Origin: Cinnamomum chago
Taxonomy: Eukaryota; Streptophyta; Magnoliopsida; Laurales; Lauraceae
NCBI GenBank assembly: GCA_038049695.1
Contig: CP142451.1
Location: forward strand, 33,216,001-33,280,000
Length of the DNA stretch: 64,000 nt
Reading direction: 5' to 3'
Positions 21,740 through 31,397 of this stretch are shown piece by piece. The notes beneath the pieces are model-generated. The model did not search any database and had not been told where the DNA came from. It worked only from the letters and a program-made list of their open reading frames with translations. The number at the start of each line of letters is the position of its first letter. The stretch's first letter is position 1. Made by a program: the position numbers and the translations under genes.

Positions 21740-22813
21740 CGATGTTCCGAGCTTGTTGTGGGAGATCCACGAGAGATGCTGTGGGGGTCACATTGGAGGT
21801 CGGAGCTTGGCCCACCGGGCTATGTCGCAAGGTTGTTGGTGGCTGTACATGCAAAAAGATGCCCTACAGTTCGTCCAAAAGTGCGAAAGACGTCATTGCT
21901 TCGGCAAGGATATCTATCAACCCGTTGAGCAGCTGAATACGATTGCGAGTGCTTGGCCGTTTGATAAATGGGGGATCGGCATTGTTGGGCCTATGCCCAA
22001 AGCAACAAGTAACTTTAGGTTTCTTATAGTAGCCACTGAAAATTTTACTAAATGGATAGAAGCGGAACCTTTAATCCACATCAGAGAAAGTGATGCCGAG
22101 AGGTTTGTATAGAAAAACATCATAACCAGATTTGGGATACCTCGAGCATTAGTAACGGATAATGGGAAGTAGTTTGAAGGAAAATTTTTCAAGAACCTAT
22201 GTGAGTGATTCAACATCAGCTACTACTTCTTGACCCTAGTCTACCCACAAAGTAATGGCCAAGCTGAAAGCTCCAACAAAACATTACTCGATGGTATAAA
22301 AGAAGGTTGGACGAGGTCAAAGGAGCATGGGTGAGCGAACTCCCTAGTGTCTTGTGGGCCTACCGAACAACCTCGAGATGGTCTACTGGTGAGACCCCAT
22401 TCTCCTTAGCGTATGGAATGGAAGAGGTGATCCCCCTGGAGGTTGAGCTGCCGACCACGAGGACAGAGGCTTACAACCATGAGCGAAACGGGGAGACAAT
22501 TGCTAACCAACTTGATATGATAGAGGAACGAAGGGAATGAGCACTAATCAAATTAGCCAGAAACCAGCAGTGATTTGCACAAAGCTTCCAAAAGACAGTC
22601 CGACCAAAAGTTTTTCAGGTCGGAGACTTGGTCCTGAGAAGGGTAATCCTAGGCACTAAAGACCCTAGCCATGGCAAACTGGGACCAAATTGGGAGGGTC
22701 CTTACAGGGTCACCTCTATAGGAGGAACAGGAGCATACCACCTAGAAACACTTGAGGGGAAAGCATTGCCAAGACACTGGAATGTGGCGAATTTGAAAAA
22801 AATTTATTTTTAA
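21740..22813 (+). pseudogene. Integrase region of the Tat element
   Basis: The catalytic core is recognisable from WPFDKWGIGIVGPMP through KWIEAEPL to the PQSNGQAE region. It is followed by the C-terminal domain with GPNWEGPYRVTSI and WNVANLKKIYF ending at 22813. No chromodomain is seen, as expected for Tat. It is a fossil. Confidence 0.82.
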
Positions 22814-25402
22814 CTTTTGTATCCAAGAAGTTATCGTCTTTGTATTTTGCATTTTATCTACGAAAGTTGCTTTACGATCTTGTGCCAAGGAGTAAATTAC
22901 CTATGACTTGTATAAGGGCAAGGACCCGCAGTAGGAATAATTTCCTACCGAGACAACCGCCATGATAAGGCTAAGGACTAAAAATAGAAGGTAGTAACAG
23001 ACTCATTACTTCGTGCCGTAAGGAAAAAAAATCCTAACTGGGAGCGTTTCAAGCTAGGTATACTGCATTGATCTTCCTTTAATCAATGTCTTGGCATGAC
23101 GATGCAAACATTGATTTAAAGGGAGTTCGGACAAAGGCTGACAGTGGCAGTAGGCATGGATAACATTGATTCAACAAAAGAGATACACAAGAGATGAGCA
23201 TTTCATTTAAAAGCGCAAAAGAAGGAACATTAAAAGGGGTGTTGTGTCTGGCCCACAGGTTGAGCGATTCATTAAAACCAAAATACACCAAAAGGGGAGG
23301 GGGGGGGGGGGGAGAATTTTTCAATTCTTCAAACAACTTTAGGGACATTAGGAGCAAGAGCGGTAGGGTCGGCAGTAGGAGAAGCACCTTCGTCACCGAC
23401 CACAGGCGAGCTGGACCTTCCTACAGGATCCTGAGTAGGGGCTTTAGCAGGCAATGGCTGAGTTGGAGAAGTGTTGGCTGAACTGTGTGCTTGGCCCAGA
23501 GGGAAGAGTCTCTCGGAACACCAGCATCATTTAAACCCACGTTATACCTCCGCTTGAACACGAGGGCTTTCATCCGCTAATCCTGGTCAAGATAAATCGC
23601 CTCGACCTCCTCGAACGCTGCATCCTTTGACTGTTCCATAGCAGGGAACAAATTTTCCTAACTGTAGCGCCACCGACGGGAAGTCATCTACTCCCTCACC
23701 CAAAGAAGAATGGGACCCAGGAAGAGAGCTCGGCGAACTCTTACGCCCTAGAGAAGGGCTTGGTTGAGGAGGCAGAGGAGGCAAACTGTCTTCCAACCAA
23801 ATAGAGAGCGGGTCCGAATCATCGACCAACTGGGCCGATGATTTACCCTTCGTCTTTTTCGGGCCAAGGTCACGAGGAGAATCGACTAGAGTTCTTTTGC
23901 CAAGGACAGAGGGAGGATCTTGAAGGGGAACCTTACCTATCTCAGAAGAGGGAAGATCGCCGAGATTGCCAAGTAAGTTCTTCGCCTTACGCTTGGACAT
24001 GGTGGAGAATGGTCTATCGAGATCTGAAGAAGAGGAGTCGTCCGATATGTCTTAAGACTAAAGCCTGCTTTGAATAGGAAGAGGAAGAAGTACTAGACTG
24101 AGACGACCTCCTAAGACCTCGCCTCCGACCAGGGGTAGTTTGCTCGGCAGTAGGCGATGGACCAGAAGATCACTGGGAGGCTGAAGAATAAGCATTGATC
24201 GTTCCACCCCGGCTTGAAGACCTTGGCGTCTTTACAGCTGGAATCTTCCTCCATAGTGGACGATGGATGGGCTCCCCTAGATTGTCTCCGGGATTATGCC
24301 AAGACGGAATTGCTAGAAAACTGTCGTAGGATCGCTCATACCCAAGCAGAATATGAGCAGCCCAACCCCAACCATGTAACTCGGGAGGACCACAGTAGTC
24401 AAGAAATGTATTTAGATCATTAGTCCGAAGAAGAGATTGGGGAACCTGGTTGATTACTGAATCTACAGATAAAGATAGGGTAAGAAGCTGAGTAAAAGAG
24501 AAAAATCGGTACATAGGGAGAGAAAAATTGATGCAGGAGGGGGCCGACTTGGGAAACCTAGGACTTGGGGGACTTCTCGACTGACCCCGCCCCAGGTGGT
24601 CGATGCCTCCCAGTTGCCGCTAACAATGGTAAAATCTCCCTTGCTAGGCTTGTTCGAATCTGGGAGATAGTGAACAAGAAGCCTATTTTGGTCGTGAGAT
24701 TTCAGATAGAAAACCGTTTTTTGATTGTTAAGGGGAACAAGGGAGTAACGGGAAAGACTATCAAATACTCTGATATTGGTGTCGAGCAGTTTGTTCAGCG
24801 CGGCCACCCCCGTCACGATGCGGAATAAGTTAGGGGCGCATTGAAGGGGAAAAAGATTTGTGAAAGAAAGGAAGCGAATGAGGAGAGGATTCAAGGGGAA
24901 ACGGAAACCACCTTCCACGATGGCAATTGTAAGGAAGGGCATGGCCTCACGGGAACCACTGTCGAGGGATTCTCAGAGAAACGGCGCGCGGATTTGAACA
25001 TCCGGGGGGTATCATATTTACACCTAAATTCAGTGAGCCCCTCTGGGTTGTTGAGAAGTCCCCTCAGATTACCCATTCTAAAAGAGAGAAGATAAAAGAG
25101 AGCAAGAGGGAGAGAAGGACTTACAGTCAAGAAAGCGGAAGCGAAGGAAAAGAATGAGGATTGGAGCTTTCATGGATAAGGAAGAGATGAGACGGTTTGC
25201 AAGAGGCAGAATGAATGGGATGCATTTTCCTTAGATGGGTTATGAGATTCCGCAAGAGGCACGAAGGGTAAAGATGGAAGGACGCCGGGCGGCTTGCATA
25301 CAAGGTGGTGACTCCAGAAGCTCCTAGTGGATACAGAGGTACTACTGCAAGCCTCCTTTCTCCTCGGAAAACGGAGAGGAAAAAGGATGCTTGGGGGGCA
25401 AT
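22814..25402 (-). other. Tat 3' region with antisense ORFs
   Basis: Between pol and the 3' LTR the longest open stretches lie on the minus strand: 23587-24000, 24170-24514, 24463-24942 and 25170-25625, the last reaching into the LTR. The one at 24463-24942 (159 residues) has FRFPLNPLLIRFLSF, LAPLQ-like and KGDFTIVSGNWE motifs. These recall the plant transposon-associated protein found as an antisense accessory ORF in several Tat elements. Its function is unknown. An 18-base G-rich run lies at 23296-23313. Confidence 0.6.
25389..25402 (+). other. Polypurine tract of the Tat element
   Basis: The sequence GCTTGGGGGGCAAT directly precedes the 3' LTR start TGTAAGGG. The G run is the probable plus-strand primer. 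Confidence 0.65.
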
Positions 25403-25972
25403 TGTAAGGGCTCCAAACTCGAGTCAGGTCTGAGTCGAAACCGACCCAACCTACGAGGCAAGTCCGACTTGCAGAACCAGTCAAGGATCGGATCACGGTC
25501 GGCCCAACCTGCGAAATTGATCCAGGCTCAAACCGATCCCAGCCCGACCTACGGAACAGGTCCAGGCTACACTCGACGCAGGGAATGGAGAAACATGGGA
25601 CAGCTGGGGGAACCAGAGGAATCAAAATACGGAATGGGGCGATGCATTCCTCCCACGATGGGAGGACATGAATAGGAACACGAACGCCTCAGTCGCCATG
25701 ATCGAAGGTTGATTTTAGGGGTAGAGAGGATCCGGGAATCTAGGTAAAATAGGATAAAAGGGGAAAATTTGGTGATTAATGGGGATTGAATTCTAACAAA
25801 AGCATCGGAGAAAGTTTGGTCGGAGCTACTGATCGAGTTTCACTATGTTCTTTTTTTCTTAAACAGATATCTCATTCAAGAGAGGGGATTCTGCTCGGAG
25901 AAGAAGAGTAAACATCGCATTGAGAAGTAAGGTTGTTCCATCTTATCCTTTCTCCTTAAAACTGACCTTATA
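25403..25972 (+). repeat. 3' LTR of the Tat element
   Basis: The 570-bp LTR aligns along its length with 16408-16974, apart from roughly 40 differences and a few small indels. It ends ACTGACCTTATA. Confidence 0.88.
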
Positions 25973-26520
25973 GTACCATGTGCATTCTTAAGTTTCCATT
26001 ATTGTAAATGATACTCTACTTCAATTATGGACAATGTACTCGGATGGTTTCTGCTTACTATACCGGGAGATGGCTTTGATCCACCATTGACCATATAATT
26101 CCCTAGTTTAACCTGCATATATATTGGTCATTTGCATGGCTAGTATCACCGCAATTATTTGTTTCAAATATTGAGGAGTGGGCTCCACCGGAGGGATAGT
26201 ATTGAAAAATATTTATGCTGGTTCTACTAATGCCTCAAGGTTTTGACAGGAATTGTTATTAGAGAAAGCTTAATGAGGTATCGGAGCCTGTTGTTCTCGA
26301 GTTCTAATCCTAAGAGGAATAACTCGAAGCTACAAAAAAAAAAATTTGGTTGTCAAAAGTGTGCCGACCAGGTTCTACTTTGTTGAGGAGTGGCATCCAT
26401 TTGAGGGGGAGTATTGAAACGTATTTATGCTGTCTCTAATAATGCCTTGAGGTTTTGGTGGTATTAATTAGCACTAGTGGAGGAAATTTAATATCAAACA
26501 ACATCTTTTTTCATTGACCT
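25973..26520. repeat. Non-coding sequence with an internal direct repeat
   Basis: The stretch 26172-26250 (TTGAGGAGTGGGCTCC...) recurs in diverged form at 26383-26461 (TTGAGGAGTGGCATCC...). Both contain GAGGG...AGTATTGAAA and TTTATGCTG. The GGGGGAGTATTGAAA wording resembles a Copia polypurine tract plus LTR start, so these may be old LTR-edge fragments. There is no gene. Confidence 0.45.
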
Positions 26521-27628
26521 CAACTACAAAAAAGAGGCTTTTAGCAACGGTTTTTTTCATTGCTGAAAGTTTTTTTTTTTTCATGACACAAAATGCTTTT
26601 CATTGCTAAAAGGTTATTTTTATGTTAGATGGTTGATTTTGAGTATAAAATGGCACTTTAGCAACGATTTGAAAAAACCGTCACTAAAAATTTCTTTCTT
26701 GTTTGGGAAATTCTAAATGCACCCACATAACTTGCTGAGCACACCTACATTCTGAGCTCACCACAAAAAAAATATAAAGGATCTCTTTTTGCCAAGCCCA
26801 CCCACAGTAATTCCCAAACTGCCCTCTTCTCCTCTCTCCTTTTTCTCCTCTTTTTCTGAAAACGGAAGGGAATCTATGCAAATGGAATGAAGGGTGGGTT
26901 GCAATTGGGAGGGAAACACCATTTAATGGAAGGGATGGAAGAGAAGAGAAGGAAAATCCCAAACATAGTGAAACCCAAAAAAAAATTGTTCGCGTTATGC
27001 ACGGAAACGCAGAGCCATGCACATAAAAACGTGAACGGCGACTCCAAGTCGTGCACAATTTTTTTTGCACGCCATATGAAAACCGTGCAAGACGCAACTC
27101 CATGGATGGCCGATCACTGTCACATTGCACGGCTTATGATGGCAGAGCACAACATATGATGCACGGTTATGCAATTCCGTGCAGGACGCGAACGGAAAGA
27201 AAAAAAAACAATGTGTTAAAAAAAACGATACATTCTCTTCATAGATGGTCATATGCTGGTCCATATTAGTGATGGTTTCTCTAAAACACAATGTGGTGCT
27301 TAAGATTGGAGGTGTGGTAGATTATATGGGGAAATTGAGAGGTGGATTAGGAGATGAATTCTTCCAAGAACTAATGGTGGGAGCTTTATGATGATGAGAA
27401 TAAGAAGAAGAAGAAGAAGAAGCATAGTGATGAAGGGAAAGAAGTGCAGAAGAAGAAGAAATCACTTGAAGAGAGGAAGAAGAAGAAATCGGCTAAAGAG
27501 GAAGATGAAGTCAGGGGTACTTTCAGTATTTCACATATGGGTATTTTGGTAATAATAAAAAAAATTAAAATGTGGGTGTGCTTAGCAAATTACGTGGGTA
27601 CATTTAGAATTTCTCTTCTTGTTTAGTG
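26521..27628. mobile_element. CACTA-like MITE split by a MULE
   Basis: The left end, CAACTACAAAAAAGAGGC, continues into TTTTAGCAACGGTTTTTT. The right end, read as complement, is CACTAAACAAGAAAG and continues into TTTTTAGTGACGGTTTTTTC. Ends of CACTA type with AGCAACGG/AGTGACGG inner repeats are typical of plant CACTA miniatures. The element is interrupted by the MULE at 26705-27615, whose target duplication lies in its right end. No matching 3-bp target duplication is visible, so the outer limits are uncertain. Confidence 0.5.
26705..27615. mobile_element. MULE, non-autonomous, with 9-bp target duplication
   Basis: The 911-bp element is flanked by perfect TTCTTGTTT repeats (26696-26704 and 27616-27624). 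The inverted ends start GGGAAATTCTAAATGCACCC (left) and GAGAAATTCTAAATGTACCC (right, complement) and continue into TTGCT(G/A)AGCACACC. A 9-bp duplication is the Mutator signature. No transposase is visible. The interior has an AAG/GAA-rich block (27405-27500) and a cluster of GCACG words (26995-27190). Confidence 0.85.
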
Positions 27629-30548
27629 AAATAACCAGCACTATTAATATATATTATAGACGTAGGCATTGATTTCGAAATTGGAGTCCTATTTCGCAAT
27701 CGATTGAGAAATTGGACCCTAATCTCAAATCAATTTGAGAAATTGGATCTCAAATCAATTTTAAGAGATAAGCTTTATCAATCAATTCAGAGTCCACTTT
27801 TGTTAAACTTCTTTATGTGAATTCGAATTTTAATATATATCTATCATGTATAGGTGATTAAAGAGTCCAGATGAAAAAATCCACCTTACTTAATAATTCT
27901 ATCTATCCAAGTTAAAATGAGTATTCTTTAGGTGGATTTAGAATTTTAATATATCTATTATGATTAGAAAATCCTTAATGTTTGTTATTTTTAAAAGTTG
28001 ATCCTTGATAGTAATTTATACATATGGGCTCCACATACAATAAACTTTTTTTAAAGTGGGCATCTTATTCTAATTCCTAAAAACGGGGCCACATGCAATT
28101 TTGCAATTGATTGTTTGATTTAGATTTTAATATTGACTTTATTTTATTTTCTTTTTAAAAAATAGAGATATATCTTATCCGTTAGGATTTCTCTTATGAA
28201 GAGATCCATTCTCTAATAAAGATAAGATTTGAATTTTTATCAAAGAAGCATGTCCCACTTTCAGATCGGTCCAGCCATGCCGTGCCGTACCCCAATTAGG
28301 CCAGCCGGTGCCACCCACGAGCTGACCCACATACCCATCCTAATCTTTTATTTTTAAATTTGCTTATATAAATTAAAAGAGACTTTATGGGCTTTTAGGG
28401 TTTTCAACTTGAAATAAAGTTGAAATTACTAAAATAAATACATAAACATTATGTTAATTTAAATAAGACTTGAAGTTTCATACTAATTTATATAAAAAGT
28501 AATATATATTTTGTATAAATGTCGAGCTGCACCATGCTTCGAACCGAAATAAATGGTATATTTGTTTGTTTTATATTTATTTTCATACTTGTTTGTTTTA
28601 TATTTATTTTCTCATTAATTAATATCTTATAAAATAGCCACAAATTGGACCTTTTTTTTTAGGCCCGGGCTTAGCGTGGACATGCTTTGCTAGTTGAAAT
28701 ATTACAATATTTGATGAACTATACATCTATGTGGAGCTTCTCTGAAGCCTCCCTAAATTGACGGAAAATACGTACTCCACATATACTCTCTAGAATTTTC
28801 AAGTCTTTTTTAATCTCTTGTTCACAATAAGTGGAATTGATATTGCAATTGGTCATGTCGAACTTTTCCAACACATAGTTGCATATTTCTTTTGACACTA
28901 AAGTAAGCTCTTAGGCCCATAGCTCACCTCAAAACGTAAGAAGTGTGTAAGCTCTTAGGCTCCTTTATCTTAAATTTGGCAGAAAAATGCTTATGGATAG
29001 GTTCGGTTTCTTCTTTATCTTTTGTGAGTATGCGATCATGGTTGGAGATTTTCAAAATAGTAAAGAACCTTTTAAATTTCATTACTAGAATCTGACATCG
29101 GATATTATTGAAAATAAAATACATTTATTTATGGTTCTTAGTATTACTCTATTTGAGTTAGTATGGAAGGGTGTGGGCTTGGGCTTGGGCTTGGGATTGG
29201 GAACTCATTGAGGAGCCTTGTCTTTTGCCATTTATTGAGGCTAATTGGGTTGACCCGACACCCAATATCTATTTGAGTTGGATTGGCTTCCTTCTTCCTT
29301 TAGTGCTAGTTTGACAATTTACTAACATAGTAAAAGTCAGGTAAGGTAAAGCTACTATTTTTCAGATAAAATATCACATCAAAAGCAATTTAATTCAAAA
29401 CTCCCTCCACCCTTAAAAAAAAAAGTAAAAAAGCAATCATCTTTATCCACTAAAATACAAAAAAAACCTCCACTTTCTATACAAAAAGTCAAAAAGATTC
29501 CACAACAAACAACTAAAAACAAAATACCATCTTAACCTACTTATATTTTATTTTTTCTTCATAATCAACTTTACTTCACTTGACTCTATTAGTAGAGTTG
29601 CCAGAATGAATAATGGGTCGGGTAGCCAATTGTGGAATTCAAATCTCCAACCTATAAAAGAAGGAAAAATGGGACGGGAAGCCAAATGTGGAATTCAAAT
29701 CTCCAAGAGTCATTTAAAGATTGACGAAAAGCTACAAATCACATTATCAAGATCAAAGAGCTACTTAAAAGTAAAACAAATTTATTAGTGCATTATTTTA
29801 TATCATAGTCCACTAGTGGTTAAAGGATCTAAATCATTGTAACTAAAGGACAATGAACTGTGTGGGTTTGAATGATCAAAATTAAGTTCATTAGAAGAAA
29901 CAGAAACAACTAAGCTTACAACCGAAAAAAGAAAAGATCTGATGCTGTCCTCAAGATGGTGTAAGACAGCAACTTACCATCTTAATTGTCACATGTGTGC
30001 AGTACCTTTACTCCACCAAAGAACGCATATCAAACACCATTTTACAACTTCTATCATCAATCCAATCTCCTTGTATTCACTACCTCCATGAATTGGAGTT
30101 CAACCATGTCCGACTCTAATCTTAATCATATTCATCTTGCTTTGAACTTCATTAAAAAAAGAAAAAAAAAAAAAAGAAGGAAAAATACTATAAAACCTTT
30201 TAAGTGCCTATGATGATCTGCTTGAGATGACTTCTTTCCTTCTTTTATTTCCTCAAAGTCCAGGTCATCATATTGTCCTCCATGGTATCAAAGTAAAAAA
30301 TTTAAGCCAGAAAATATACATGGTTTTGCACCCACTGTAGATTAAATCAAATGGACCATATCTCAGTCCATATAAAAACAAACAAACATTATCATGTAAT
30401 CAATACTCAGTATAACCCTCCAAAAGTGTCACAAAGAAAGAGAAAGCAAGTAACAAGAAAATTGGTAAAGAATCCTCAGGCGGCCGGATATCAAAATGCG
30501 TTTCCGGCAAGTGAAAGCTAATATTTATGGACCTATGGCATGCTCAAA
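27629..30548. other. AT-rich intergenic sequence, no gene recognised
   Basis: No ORF with a recognisable domain is seen on either strand. Small features are AATTGGA-type short repeats at 27675-27780, TTTTATATTTATTTTC direct repeats near 28568 and 28600, and three GGGCTT words at 29175-29192. The end nearest 30548 would be the 3' flank of the minus-strand DUF579 gene. Confidence 0.6.
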
Positions 30549-31397
30549 TCAGCAGAAGTTGGAGAAGCTCCGGGAGCCATTACTCCCCGGCGAGATCGCG
30601 AAATGCCAGAGCCTCCGGACAGCGTTAACCCGATTCTTCCGACACAGAAACTCCTCGGCATAAACCCTCTCCACCCTCCGATTCACATCGTGCAAGAACA
30701 CGTGCGTCACCCCCTCCCCCTTCCGACTCCTCGCCATCACCGCCGCCGAGTAGATCGCACCCATCCTCCCCGGCAAGTCTCCGGCGTAGCCCCTCGGCGC
30801 ATCGATCATGATCAGATCCCACTCCGTCTCATACACCTCCTCCGGCAGGTCGCTGAGCGCCAGCTGGCACCGGACATTGCCCCTGAGGGCGGCGGCGGAG
30901 GCGGAGGGGAGGAGGCAGGAGGGCTCGGAGCGGTAGGCGGAGAGGAGGCGGTTGGCGTCGGAGAGGCGCGTACGATAGCGGACAGTGTGGGCATGGAGGG
31001 ACGGGGCGTCTTTTAGCACGGACTGGACCCACTTGGGGTCCTCCTCGAGGAATAGGGTGGTGCCACGTGGATTGAAGGAGGACCACATGAGGGAGTCGTG
31101 GCCGAGGCCGAAGACGAGGAAGTTGCAGGGGGAGAGGCGGCGGAGGACGTCGAAGGAGACGCGGATCTCCGCCAGGGACTGCTGGGGGACGGTGGCGGAG
31201 GTGGCGTAGTGGAGGACGGCGTCACGCTGGAGTGAGGTGGCAGCAGTACTGGGATCTGTGGAGGAGGAAAAGGAGGAGCAGACGAATGGACCGTCGGATG
31301 TGAGCTTGGAGATGGAGAGGATGAGGGACCCACCTAGGAGGCTAAAGGTTGCTAGGGCTAGGAACCATGGTTTCTCAGCTAGGGTGAGACGAATCAT
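30549..31397 (-). CDS. AGM1-like: DUF579 glucuronic-acid 4-O-methyltransferase, arabinogalactan type
   Basis: This intact single-exon gene encodes 282 residues, the usual size for plant DUF579 proteins (about 280-320). Residues about 10-29 form a signal anchor for the Golgi membrane. Family motifs appear in order: CNFLVFGLGHDSLMW (91-105, the SAM-binding glycine motif), TLFLEEDPKWVQ (114-125), WDLIMIDAPRGY (193-204), GRMGAIYSAAVMARSRKG (210-227), VFLHDVNRRVE (233-243) and EEFLCRK (248-254). The family methylates glucuronic acid on xylan (GXM) or arabinogalactan (AGM), and IRX15 members affect xylan structure. The NPRGTTLFLEEDPKW and HAHTVRYRT wording fits my memory of the AGM clade best. The start is chosen because it directly precedes the anchor. 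Local GC is far higher than in the flanks, especially residues 150-230. There are no operon-like neighbours, and no promoter element is identified with confidence. Confidence 0.88.
   Translation of the reverse strand: MIRLTLAEKPWFLALATFSLLGGSLILSISKLTSDGPFVCSSFSSSTDPSTAATSLQRDAVLHYATSATVPQQSLAEIRVSFDVLRRLSPCNFLVFGLGHDSLMWSSFNPRGTTLFLEEDPKWVQSVLKDAPSLHAHTVRYRTRLSDANRLLSAYRSEPSCLLPSASAAALRGNVRCQLALSDLPEEVYETEWDLIMIDAPRGYAGDLPGRMGAIYSAAVMARSRKGEGVTHVFLHDVNRRVERVYAEEFLCRKNRVNAVRRLWHFAISPGSNGSRSFSNFC

Larger units (their letters stand above)
16408..25972 (+). mobile_element. Ty3/gypsy LTR retrotransposon, Tat lineage
   Basis: The 9565-bp element is bounded by LTRs of about 570 bp, with flanks GTAAC (16403-16407) and GTACC (25973-25977), a 5-bp target duplication with one difference. 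The order is 5' LTR, primer site, gag, protease, reverse transcriptase, RNase H, a second RNase H, integrase, a 2.5-kb region with antisense ORFs, polypurine tract, 3' LTR. The extra RNase H domain and the antisense ORF region are hallmarks of the plant Tat lineage (relatives: Retand, RIRE2, Grande). The LTRs differ by roughly 40 sites by eye (about 7%), so it is probably a few million years old or more. It is a fossil, with roughly a dozen or more breaks across gag-pol. Confidence 0.88.

Noticed and set aside
30540-31016. 158-residue plus-strand open stretch
   Set aside because: It is the antisense shadow of the GC-rich DUF579 gene; the plus-strand reading is Pro/Arg/Gly-rich with no motif.
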